DNA of 64,000 bases from an uncultured Acidovorax sp. Its GTDB lineage: Bacteria > Pseudomonadota > Gammaproteobacteria > Burkholderiales > Burkholderiaceae_C. Both the position numbers and the translations under genes were made by a program. Below are positions 16,790-24,136 of this stretch, piece after piece (the first letter of the stretch is position 1; each line of letters begins with the position of its first letter). The notes beneath the pieces were generated by a model. That model had not been told where the DNA came from, ran no database searches, and saw only the letters and a program-made list of their open reading frames with translations. The stretch spans positions 124,001-188,000 of the forward strand of contig CAJYKV010000024.1 of NCBI GenBank assembly GCA_913774955.1, written 5' to 3'.

Positions 16790-17063
16790 AGCCCGTTCAC
16801 GAATTAGTCGGGCATAGATTTCATGATGGGACGATACTGGACAAGCGATTGTGCTTTTTGTGTATTCACCAGTCTTTGTGCGGCCAGTCTAGGCTGATTG
16901 CGGTCGGTCAGATTTGGTGAGCCAATGACCGCTGATTGGCCAACAGCTGACATTCGGCGAGCACTAAGACGACCCACGTCAGCTCAGCCAACCAGCCGCA
17001 GGCACCATGCGTGGCGACGAATCAACTGGCAGTTCGGTCGCTACCGTGGCGGATCCACCTCAC

Positions 17064-17091
17064 TTGATCGATCTTTGTTCTCACGTATGCT
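17064..17091 (+). promoter_or_regulatory. Candidate sigma-70 promoter for the STAND gene
   Basis: TTGATC at 17064-17069 and TATGCT at 17086-17091 are separated by 16 bases. Each matches four of six consensus positions. Transcription would begin near 17098, giving a leader of about 25 bases. No better pair was seen in this spacer. Confidence 0.3.
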
Positions 17092-17111
17092 CCCCTACCC
17101 TGGATAAGGGG
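17092..17111 (+). promoter_or_regulatory. Small hairpin overlapping the ribosome-binding site
   Basis: CCCCT at 17092-17096 can pair with AGGGG at 17107-17111 around a 10-base loop. The right arm is part of the purine-rich AAGGGGGG that must serve as ribosome-binding site for the ATG at 17123. Pairing would hide it and lower expression of a potentially toxic protein. The stem is only five base pairs. Confidence 0.3.
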
Positions 17112-17122
17112 GGCAACGGACG

Positions 17123-20100
17123 ATGTTCGAAATTACTGGCGCACAAGTCGCCGATCTCAATGATGCCGATCTACGAACACTCGTCGCACGTCTCGCCTTG
17201 GCAGAATTGCGGGCGCAGGGTTGTCCCAGTTCGTCTGTAACCTTTGGCGGCAATCAGGATGCGGCCGATGGCGGGCTCGATGTCCGGATCGAGTGCCCAT
17301 TGGCACTGCCGAGACCGGATTTCGTGCCGCGCCAACACACGGGGTTTCAAGTAAAAAAGCCGGACATGCCGGCGAGCGCAATCCGCGATGAAATGCGTCC
17401 TGGCGGCGCACTACGGCCGGTCATCGCCGAACTCGCCGCTCGCTCCGGCGCTTACATCATCGTCAGCGCGCAAGGCTCGGTCGCAGACAAGCCCCTGAGC
17501 GATCGCCGCGATGCCATCCGGACGCAACTCGGCGATCTGCCTGAGGCCGGGCAACTGCACAGCGACTTCTACGATCGCGACCGGCTCGCAACATGGGTCA
17601 ATCACTATCCCGGAATCGCCGCTTGGATCCGCACGCGGCTCGGCATGGGAATGTCCGGCTGGAGCAGCATCGGGGATTGGTGCGGTGTCGGCGTGAGCGA
17701 AGAGACGCCCTATCTCTTCAACGACAAGACCTGCCTAACCGATGAGAGAACGAGCGACCGCAAGCAACTCACCATCGGCGAGGGTATCGCCCTGCTTCGA
17801 GTCTCTCTGACCAACGCTCGCCAATGTATCCGGTTGATCGGCTTGTCCGGCCTCGGAAAGACTCGTCTCGTGCAGGCACTGTTCGAGAATGGTGTGGGCG
17901 AGGTGCCGCTCGATCCGGGGCTCGCCGTCTATACCGACTATTCGGCGGAGACTGACCCGACTGCACGGGACATGGCGCGCCAGCTGGTGATCGCACGGCG
18001 ACGCGCGATCCTGATCGTCGACAACTGTAACCCTGCGACGCACAGCGAACTAGCCCGCATCTGTTCGGAAGCTGGAAGCCAAGTCAGTCTCTTAACTGTC
18101 GAATATGATGTTCGCGACGACGAGCCCGAGCGGACCGAGGTCTTTCGTCTGCAATCAGCATCGCCCGAAATGGTGGAACTGTGGCTGGAAAAGACCTTCC
18201 CCGATGTGACTCCGGTCGACCGGCGAACCATATCGGAGTTCAGCGACGGCAACTTCCGCGTGGCGCGCGCTCTCGCCGACACGCTTGGAAAAGGCGAAAC
18301 TCTAGGAAAACTCAAGAGCCGCGACCTCTTCGAGCGAATTTTTCATCAGCGCAATGCGCCTGACCGAGATCTGCTTTCCGCTGCCGAAGACCTTGCCCTG
18401 CTCTATTCGATCGATGGTGAGGACACTTCAGAAGGCGGTGAACTTGCACGGATCGCCACTATTCGCGGTGCTCCAGTGGCTGCGATATATGCGGCACTGA
18501 ACGCGCTTCGACAGCGGGGCATCGTGCAGCTGCGGGGACGGTGGCGCGCTATCCTCCCGCATGCGATCGCCAACCCGCTCGCTGGGTTCGCCCTTGAACG
18601 CATACCGCCAGCGGATTTCGATCGTTTCTGTGCGTCACTTACGAAACGGATGCAGAAGTCCATTTCGCGCCGTCTCGGTTATCTGCACGACAGCGCCGAG
18701 GCGCGGGCCGCGGTCGAGCGTTGGCTCCGTGCCGACGGGCCACTTGGCGATCTTGCGGCATTGGGCGAAGACGGCCTTCAGATCATCGCCAACATCGCCC
18801 CGGTCGAGCCCGATGCCGTGCTCGCGAGGATTGAGCGCGATATTGCAGGCCGAAATGGCGGCGAGATACTTGATCCGCAGTCGAGCAACCGGTGGCAATG
18901 GATACGGTTGATCAAGCTCCTAGCTTACGATCCGCTGCTGTTTGACCGCGCTGCAACCTTGCTTGCGCGGTTTCTTTCCGCTGAAACGCCCAACCACAAA
19001 AACAACTCGGCATCGAACATGTTTGCCGAGCTATTTCATCTACACCTGTCTGGCACCAAGGCCTTACCGAATCAGCGACGAGCGCTCGTTCGCCGGTTTG
19101 CTCAATCGGATGATCCGGCTTTGGTGCGCTGTGCCAGCGTTGCACTTAATGCGCTGCTGAAGGCGCACCACTTCAGTTCATTCAGCGACTTCGACTTCGG
19201 CGCCCGGTCACGGGACTATGGCTGGCACCCACCGACCTACGGTGACATCTGGGCCTGGTACAACAGCGCGATCGACCTGGCGGTTGAGCTCTCCCCAATG
19301 ATCGAAAAAGCAAGAGACCACCTTGCCCACAGCGTAAGAGGGTTGTGGAACTTCGGCGCTTGCCACGATGCGCTCGAACGAGCAGCGACCCACTTTTCTT
19401 CCGAGCGACCTTGGATCGAGGGGTGGATCGGCTTCCGCACAGCGCTGCGCTTTAAGGGCGACGCGATGCCGGATGAGGTGCGCGCCCGTCTCGTCGCGCT
19501 CATCGAACGCCTGAAACCCACCGATCTTCTCCATCAGGCCCGTGCGGTCGTACTGGGGCGCAGCAGTTTTGGTTGGGATGTGGCTGATGGCGACGCGGAT
19601 GACGGCGACGTCATGAAACCCTATGAGCGCGCCTCCCAGCTGGCGAAAGAGATCGGCACCGCACTCGCCCACGACCCGGAGACGCGCGCTGCCTTCATCG
19701 CCGAACTGCTCGTCGAACAAAATCCGCAGCGTGCCTATGAATGCGGCATTGGCCTGTCGGATGGTGCCGTCGATCTTGATGCGATGTGGCGGGAACTGTT
19801 GGACCTCTTCTCTGCCGCCGAGGCTGACAGCCGGAACGCGACGGTGCTGGGCGGGTTTATCCATGGCTCGCATGCCAGGGATTCGGCCTTTGCCAACGCC
19901 ACGCTAGAGGATGTGATCCAGAAACCCGATCTCGCCGCGATTCTGCCGTATCTTCAGGCGCATGTTGCAATCGATACCCAAGGCATAGCGCGCCTTCGGC
20001 GTGCGATCGAACGTGGCGTCCTTTCGGCGCGGAGTTTTCAAAGCATCGCCAATGGCAGTGTAGGAGAGTCTCCGCCCGACGCGCTTGGCCCGCTGCTCAC

Positions 20101-20899
20101 CGACATCGGCAATCTGGCTGACGGCGTCGAGATCGCGCTCGATATATTGCACATGCACTTTTACCGCGATCGGGAAAAAGGCCGTCAATGTGCGCCATCC
20201 TTGATCGCTGTTGGCCGTGAGCTGCTACTGCGCGCTGACTTCGGAAAGAAGCAGTCGTTGCGCGACTTTGGGCTGCATACCGTTATTCGGGTCTGCTGCG
20301 CCGGTCCCGATGGAGAGGCGACATTGCGGGAAATCTGCGCTCGCGTCCAGGCAGGGCTGGAGACCGTCTATCTCTCGCCTTACAACCTTGGTTATGTCCT
20401 GAAGGCGCTCTTCGAGACGCATCCCCTGATCGCACTCGACGAATTCCTTCTACCCGAACTCAGGCCGAGAACTTCGTGGCTGCTTGAGGGGGACTTGGGG
20501 TCTGGCACGCCGGTGGAAGATGTCGGCGCCGAAACCCTTGTTCAATGGGCGAATATCGATCCGGATCGGCGCTATCCGCTGCTTGGCAAAAGCATCCCCA
20601 TGTTCAAGCAGCAGCAGGGTGAAGAGGATAATGGTGTCTCCACGCTTTTCCTGGAAATATTGGACCACGCGCCAGACAAGCGTGCGTTCCTCGGCGATAG
20701 CTTGTCGCGGCTTCATCCGCGCAGCTGGAGCGGCTCGCTCGCTAGTATCCTAGTTCAGCGTCGCGCGGCTATCACAACGCTGGGTGAAAATGTTGGAGGC
20801 GAAGTTAGGCAATGGGTCACTGATACGCTGCCCGAACTCGAACGCTGGATCGAACATGAGAGCAAGCGCGATCAAGAAGACGAGCAGAGTTTCGAATAG
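17123..20899 (+). CDS. Avs-like protein: PD-(D/E)XK nuclease fused to STAND NTPase and helical repeats
   Basis: A 1258-residue protein without membrane segments. Residues about 35-80 look like an Mrr/Cap4-type PD-(D/E)XK nuclease core: GGNQDAADGGLDVRIE supplies Asp residues (D49, D53), and GFQVKK supplies the Q-x-K (Q76, K78). A STAND-type NTPase follows with Walker A GLSGLGKT (residues 240-247), Walker B AILIVDN (D300) and a downstream SDGNFRVARALA element. The remaining roughly 800 residues are helical, repeat-like and lack recognisable motifs, as in the sensor part of Avs proteins. Family knowledge suggests activation by a phage protein and DNA cleavage. It is monocistronic and sits in a lower-GC segment, suggesting transfer. 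The class is an inference from architecture. Confidence 0.75.
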   Translation: MFEITGAQVADLNDADLRTLVARLALAELRAQGCPSSSVTFGGNQDAADGGLDVRIECPLALPRPDFVPRQHTGFQVKKPDMPASAIRDEMRPGGALRPVIAELAARSGAYIIVSAQGSVADKPLSDRRDAIRTQLGDLPEAGQLHSDFYDRDRLATWVNHYPGIAAWIRTRLGMGMSGWSSIGDWCGVGVSEETPYLFNDKTCLTDERTSDRKQLTIGEGIALLRVSLTNARQCIRLIGLSGLGKTRLVQALFENGVGEVPLDPGLAVYTDYSAETDPTARDMARQLVIARRRAILIVDNCNPATHSELARICSEAGSQVSLLTVEYDVRDDEPERTEVFRLQSASPEMVELWLEKTFPDVTPVDRRTISEFSDGNFRVARALADTLGKGETLGKLKSRDLFERIFHQRNAPDRDLLSAAEDLALLYSIDGEDTSEGGELARIATIRGAPVAAIYAALNALRQRGIVQLRGRWRAILPHAIANPLAGFALERIPPADFDRFCASLTKRMQKSISRRLGYLHDSAEARAAVERWLRADGPLGDLAALGEDGLQIIANIAPVEPDAVLARIERDIAGRNGGEILDPQSSNRWQWIRLIKLLAYDPLLFDRAATLLARFLSAETPNHKNNSASNMFAELFHLHLSGTKALPNQRRALVRRFAQSDDPALVRCASVALNALLKAHHFSSFSDFDFGARSRDYGWHPPTYGDIWAWYNSAIDLAVELSPMIEKARDHLAHSVRGLWNFGACHDALERAATHFSSERPWIEGWIGFRTALRFKGDAMPDEVRARLVALIERLKPTDLLHQARAVVLGRSSFGWDVADGDADDGDVMKPYERASQLAKEIGTALAHDPETRAAFIAELLVEQNPQRAYECGIGLSDGAVDLDAMWRELLDLFSAAEADSRNATVLGGFIHGSHARDSAFANATLEDVIQKPDLAAILPYLQAHVAIDTQGIARLRRAIERGVLSARSFQSIANGSVGESPPDALGPLLTDIGNLADGVEIALDILHMHFYRDREKGRQCAPSLIAVGRELLLRADFGKKQSLRDFGLHTVIRVCCAGPDGEATLREICARVQAGLETVYLSPYNLGYVLKALFETHPLIALDEFLLPELRPRTSWLLEGDLGSGTPVEDVGAETLVQWANIDPDRRYPLLGKSIPMFKQQQGEEDNGVSTLFLEILDHAPDKRAFLGDSLSRLHPRSWSGSLASILVQRRAAITTLGENVGGEVRQWVTDTLPELERWIEHESKRDQEDEQSFE

Positions 20900-21384
20900 A
20901 TGCTGATCCGTGTCCCCCGCGATGCTCTGACGCCGATCACGGCTTTCGCGGAGTCTTAGGCTAGGCCCGCCGGCCTTTGCATTTCTTCCTGACGGCTTCG
21001 GGCTGAGCGAATAACTGGTTTTGGCGAAAACAGCCGTACAAAACACGATAGGCGGACGAATTGAGCTGGGCTGAAAGTACCACTACATATTCCATAATAG
21101 CGGACGTCCAAGCCACCTCAGTCATTTTGATTGCCTACTGCTACTCATCATAAAGCTGTCGTCGAGAGTCGTTAACAGTGGCTGTCGGGCTATTACCTAT
21201 CTTGCAAAAACGGATCATCGCTTTGCCGGGGGGATCGACAGCTTGCGCTGCAGAGCAGCCACTCAACATCTTCTTGGCATCGCTTGCATGCCCCACAAAC
21301 CATGAGTCCCGCCCGCCTCAGACACCTCGAGCTTACGCTATGGTTTCGACCTCACCGCTTCACCGCCCCACCATAGCGCTACAC
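20900..21384. other. Intergenic region right of the STAND gene
   Basis: This stretch of about 485 bases holds no convincing gene. The reading frame of the downstream peptidase is open back to 21178, but the encoded extra residues are not like the family and the base composition is lower in GC than the gene itself. No clear direct repeat matching the left flank, tRNA fragment or insertion-sequence end was found by eye. It probably marks the right edge of the acquired segment. Confidence 0.6.
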
Positions 21385-22446
21385 ATGCCGCCACTCATCA
21401 CTCCTACTCCCCCCAGCGGCTCCATCACCCAGGTAGCAGGCATCGAAGTCGGCCACTTCACCTCCCCCCTCCGCCCCACCGGCTGCACCGTCGTCATCGC
21501 CCGTGAAGGCGCCGTCGCGGGCGTGGACGTGCGCGGCGCGGCCCCCGGCACGCGCGAGACCGATCTGCTGGAGCCGACGCACCTGGTCGATCGCATCCAT
21601 GCCGTGATGCTGGCCGGCGGCAGCGCGTTTGGGCTGGATGCGGCGGCGGGCGCGGTGCGGTGGCTGGAGGAGCGCGGGATCGGGTTCGACGTGGGGGTGG
21701 CGCGGGTGCCGCTGGTGCCGGCGGCCGTGCTGTTCGATCTGCACGTGGGCGATGCGCGCATCCGGCCCGATGCGGCGGCGGGCTATGCGGCGTGCGAGGC
21801 GGCTGCAGCAGCATCGTCTTTGGGTGCGGCGGCCATGCCGCTGGTCGAGGGCTGCGTGGGCGCGGGCGCCGGGGCCGCGGTGGGCAAGCTGTTCGGCATG
21901 GCGCATGCGATGAAGGGCGGCATCGGCAGCGCGTCGGTCACGGTGGATGGCGTGACGGTGGGCGCGCTGGTGGCCTGCAATGCGGTGGGCGACGTGGTGG
22001 ACCCGGAGACGGGTCGCCCGGTGGCCGGCGCGCGCACGGCCGATGGGTTGGGGCTGCGCGATACGCGCCGCGCGCTGCTGGCGGGCGATGCGCCGCGCAC
22101 GCTGCTCGCGGGCACGAACACCACGATCGGCGTGGTGGCGACCGATGCGGAGATCACCAAGGCGCAGGCGCGCCGGCTGGCGGTGTGCGCGCACGACGGG
22201 CTGGCGCGGGCGATCAATCCGGTGCACACGCTGTCGGACGGCGACACGCTGTTCGCGCTGGGCACCGGGCGGGCCGGCAAGCCGCTCGGGATGATGGTGC
22301 TTTCCACCATGGCGGCCGAGGCCACGGCGCGCGCCACGCTGCGCGCGGTGCTGGCGGCGCGCTCGCTGACCACGGCCGAGGGGCTGCACCTGCCCTGCGC
22401 GGCCGACATCGCCGGCACGGCGCCCTGGGGAGCGGGCTGGCCATGA
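21385..22446 (+). CDS. P1-family (S58/DmpA-like) peptidase
   Basis: A 353-residue N-terminal-nucleophile hydrolase of the P1/DmpA superfamily. Conserved landmarks are the start SGSITQVAGIEVGHFT, MLAGGSAFGLDAAAG near residue 74, and GTNTTIGVVATDAEIT near residue 250. Self-cleavage in this last segment would expose a Thr nucleophile, as in NylC-type members. The start at 21385 is chosen because the upstream in-frame sequence lies in low-GC spacer DNA; an ATG at 21340 is the alternative. The stop overlaps the next gene by four bases. Likely an aminopeptidase or amidase for unusual peptides. Confidence 0.85.
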   Translation: MPPLITPTPPSGSITQVAGIEVGHFTSPLRPTGCTVVIAREGAVAGVDVRGAAPGTRETDLLEPTHLVDRIHAVMLAGGSAFGLDAAAGAVRWLEERGIGFDVGVARVPLVPAAVLFDLHVGDARIRPDAAAGYAACEAAAAASSLGAAAMPLVEGCVGAGAGAAVGKLFGMAHAMKGGIGSASVTVDGVTVGALVACNAVGDVVDPETGRPVAGARTADGLGLRDTRRALLAGDAPRTLLAGTNTTIGVVATDAEITKAQARRLAVCAHDGLARAINPVHTLSDGDTLFALGTGRAGKPLGMMVLSTMAAEATARATLRAVLAARSLTTAEGLHLPCAADIAGTAPWGAGWP

Positions 22447-23825
22447 ACGTGATGCTCGCCGCGCGGTCGCGCACCGCGGCCCGGCGCGTGCGCACGGCGC
22501 TGCTGAACGTGCGCGATCTGCTGCTGTCGGCCGGGCCGCTGGCCTTCGTGGCCGTGGGTCTGGTGGTGCTCGCCTACTGGTGGCTGCAGCCCAACCCGCC
22601 GCGCCGCGTGGTGCTGGCCACCGGCCCGGCGCAGAGCGCGTATGCGGAGTTCGGCCAGCGCTACCGGCAGGCGCTGGCGGCCGAGGGCATCGAGGTGGTG
22701 CTGAAGGAAAGCGAAGGCTCGTCGGCCAACCTGCAGTTGCTGCGCGAGGGCGCGGCGGACCTGGCCTTCGTGCAGGGCGGCACGGGCGAGCTGCGGCCGC
22801 AGGATGCCGACACGCTCGAATCGCTGGGCAGCCTGTTCGTGGAGCCGGTGTGGATCTTCTACCGCGAGGACGCGGCGCGGCGCATAACGCCCGGCGGGCG
22901 GCTCACGCGCCTCGCGCAACTGCACGGCCTGCGCGTGAACGTGGGCACGCCGGGCAGCGGCCTGCCGACGCTGGTGGACAGGCTGCTGGAGGCCAACCAC
23001 GTGGAGCCGGCCCGGGTGCGGCGCACGCAGCTCGGGCAGACGCCCGCCACGGTGGACTTCCTCGCGGGCCGGCTGGATACGCTGGTGTTCGCCTCGACGC
23101 CGGAATCGCTGATGGTGCAGATGCTGCTGCAGACACCTGGCGTGCGGCTGATGGACTTCCCGCAGAACGAAGCCTACTCTCGGCGCTTCCCGTTCCTCAC
23201 GCCGGTCACGCTGCCGCGCGGCGTGGCGGACCTGGCGGGCGACGTGCCGCCGACGGACGTGCGGCTGGTGGCTTCCACCACGTCCCTGCTGGCACAGGGC
23301 GGCACGCACCCGGCGCTGCTGCAGCTCTTTGCGCAGAGCGCGCAGACGCTGCACGGCGGCGCGGGCTGGTTCAATCGCGCACGGGATTTTCCGAACACGC
23401 GGCACAGCGAGCTGCCGATCGCGGCCGAGGGCGAACGCGCCATCAACGGCTCGCCGCCGCTGCTGCAGCGCTACCTGCCGTTCTGGATCGCCAACCTGGT
23501 GGAGCGCATGTGGCTGGTGCTGGGCGTGCTGCTGGCCGCGATGCTGCCGCTCTCGCGCGTGGTGCCGCCGCTCTACCAGTTCCGCGTGCGCTCGCGCGTG
23601 TTCCGCTGGTACGGCCGCCTGCGCGAGATCGAGGACCAGTTCGAGGTCGGCGGCCTGCCGCCACAGGAACTGCTCGCGCAACTGGGCAAGCTGGAGGCGC
23701 AGGTGGAGAAGGTGAGCGTGCCGCTGTCGTACGCGGACGAGCTGTACGCGCTGCGGCACCACATCCAGATCGTGCGGCAGAAGGTGGCGGGGCCCGTGTC
23801 AGGAGCGCCAGGGCCCAGTGCGTAG
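22443..23825 (+). CDS. TAXI-family TRAP receptor with membrane anchors
   Basis: A 460-residue protein. A hydrophobic helix at about residues 30-50 (AGPLAFVAVGLVVLAYWWL) is followed by a TAXI-type periplasmic binding domain that begins RRVVLATGPAQSAYAEFGQRY. Key pieces are GTPGSGLPTLVDRLLE and AFVQGGTGE. A second hydrophobic helix near residue 355 (MWLVLGVLLAAMLPLSRVVPP) precedes a helical C-terminal domain with a coiled-coil-like LAQLGKLEAQVEKV. No TRAP membrane gene is adjacent, so it may act as a membrane-tethered sensor or share a distant transporter. It overlaps the P1 peptidase by four bases. Confidence 0.83.
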   Translation: MNVMLAARSRTAARRVRTALLNVRDLLLSAGPLAFVAVGLVVLAYWWLQPNPPRRVVLATGPAQSAYAEFGQRYRQALAAEGIEVVLKESEGSSANLQLLREGAADLAFVQGGTGELRPQDADTLESLGSLFVEPVWIFYREDAARRITPGGRLTRLAQLHGLRVNVGTPGSGLPTLVDRLLEANHVEPARVRRTQLGQTPATVDFLAGRLDTLVFASTPESLMVQMLLQTPGVRLMDFPQNEAYSRRFPFLTPVTLPRGVADLAGDVPPTDVRLVASTTSLLAQGGTHPALLQLFAQSAQTLHGGAGWFNRARDFPNTRHSELPIAAEGERAINGSPPLLQRYLPFWIANLVERMWLVLGVLLAAMLPLSRVVPPLYQFRVRSRVFRWYGRLREIEDQFEVGGLPPQELLAQLGKLEAQVEKVSVPLSYADELYALRHHIQIVRQKVAGPVSGAPGPSA

Positions 23826-23873
23826 GGCATACCGGCGGAGGCGCTTCAATAACCCATCCGTTTATGCAAGCCA

Positions 23874-23886
23874 CAACGGACCGTTG
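23874..23886. promoter_or_regulatory. Perfect short palindrome upstream of the peptide gene
   Basis: CAACGG and CCGTTG flank a single A, forming a 13-base operator-like dyad about 120 bases before the small peptide gene. It could bind a regulator of the peptide-P450 unit. A short dyad in GC-rich DNA can also arise by chance. Confidence 0.25.
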
Positions 23887-23941
23887 GGCAGATCGGCGCG
23901 CCAACACGACCTTGGAGGGGCGTTTGCATCTAACCTGACGG

Positions 23942-23964
23942 TGACGGCGAACAGGCAGCCGTCA
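23942..23964 (+). promoter_or_regulatory. Leader hairpin upstream of the peptide gene
   Basis: TGACGGC at 23942-23948 and GCCGTCA at 23958-23964 form a perfect seven-base-pair stem with a nine-base loop. It lies 37 bases before the GTG start of the peptide gene, without a following T tract, so it is not a terminator. It may stabilise the short transcript or serve as an operator. Confidence 0.35.
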
Positions 23965-24001
23965 TGTACCCCCCGATCCACTCCATGAAAGGACTTTCAT
24001 C

Positions 24002-24082
24002 GTGAAGACCGTGTACCACTCCCTGGCAAAGCTCGCCCACGCCCTGCGCGGCAACCGCATCGGGCACCGCTACATCTACTGA
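24002..24082 (+). CDS. Candidate RiPP precursor peptide (26 residues, C-terminal Arg-Tyr-Ile-Tyr)
   Basis: A 26-codon frame starts at GTG with AAAGGA eight bases upstream and ends at TGA 24080-24082. The peptide begins MKTVYHSLAK, has a basic amphipathic middle (LAKLAHALRG) and ends RIGHRYIY. An upstream in-frame stop at 23942 and the lack of other starts fix this start. A terminator follows directly and then a cytochrome P450 gene. Short precursors with a C-terminal Tyr-x-Tyr core beside a P450 are the hallmark of cittilin-type RiPPs (core Tyr-Ile-Tyr-Tyr) and related biarylitides, where the P450 crosslinks the aromatic side chains. The assignment is inference from motif and context; a regulatory leader peptide is the alternative. 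Confidence 0.65.
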   Translation: MKTVYHSLAKLAHALRGNRIGHRYIY

Positions 24083-24095
24083 TCCCAAGCGGCAC

Positions 24096-24135
24096 CGGGG
24101 CCGGGATGGCGCACTGCCGTCCCGCCCCGTTTTTT
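24096..24135 (+). terminator. Strong intrinsic terminator between peptide and P450 genes
   Basis: Bases 24096-24110 pair with 24116-24129 to give a 14-base-pair, GC-rich stem with one bulged C and one G-T pair, a five-base loop, and six T residues at 24130-24135. It begins 14 bases after the peptide stop and ends one base before the P450 start codon. It should end most peptide transcripts, leaving a minority of read-through for the P450, as expected when a precursor is needed in excess over its modifying enzyme. Confidence 0.85.
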
Positions 24136-24136
24136 C

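Larger units (their letters stand above)
16790..17122. other. Intergenic region upstream of the STAND gene
   Basis: This 333-base stretch has no convincing gene. It is less GC-rich than the surrounding chromosome and contains an imperfect palindrome at 16931-16947 (GCTG, TTGGCCAA, CAGC). A candidate promoter lies at its end. Otherwise it looks like decayed or spacer DNA at the left side of an acquired segment. Confidence 0.6.

Noticed and set aside
21178-21384. N-terminal extension of the P1 peptidase
   Set aside because: The extra residues are not family-like and lie in lower-GC spacer sequence.
16790-21384. Attachment-site direct repeats or insertion-sequence ends around the STAND gene
   Set aside because: Comparison of both flanks by eye gave no matching repeats of useful length and no transposase or integrase remnant.
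23985-24005. Six-residue frame (ATG at 23985) as the real peptide gene
   Set aside because: It has no recognisable core motif, and the ribosome-binding site AAAGGA is inside it and well spaced for the GTG at 24002. It is kept only as a possible coupling element.
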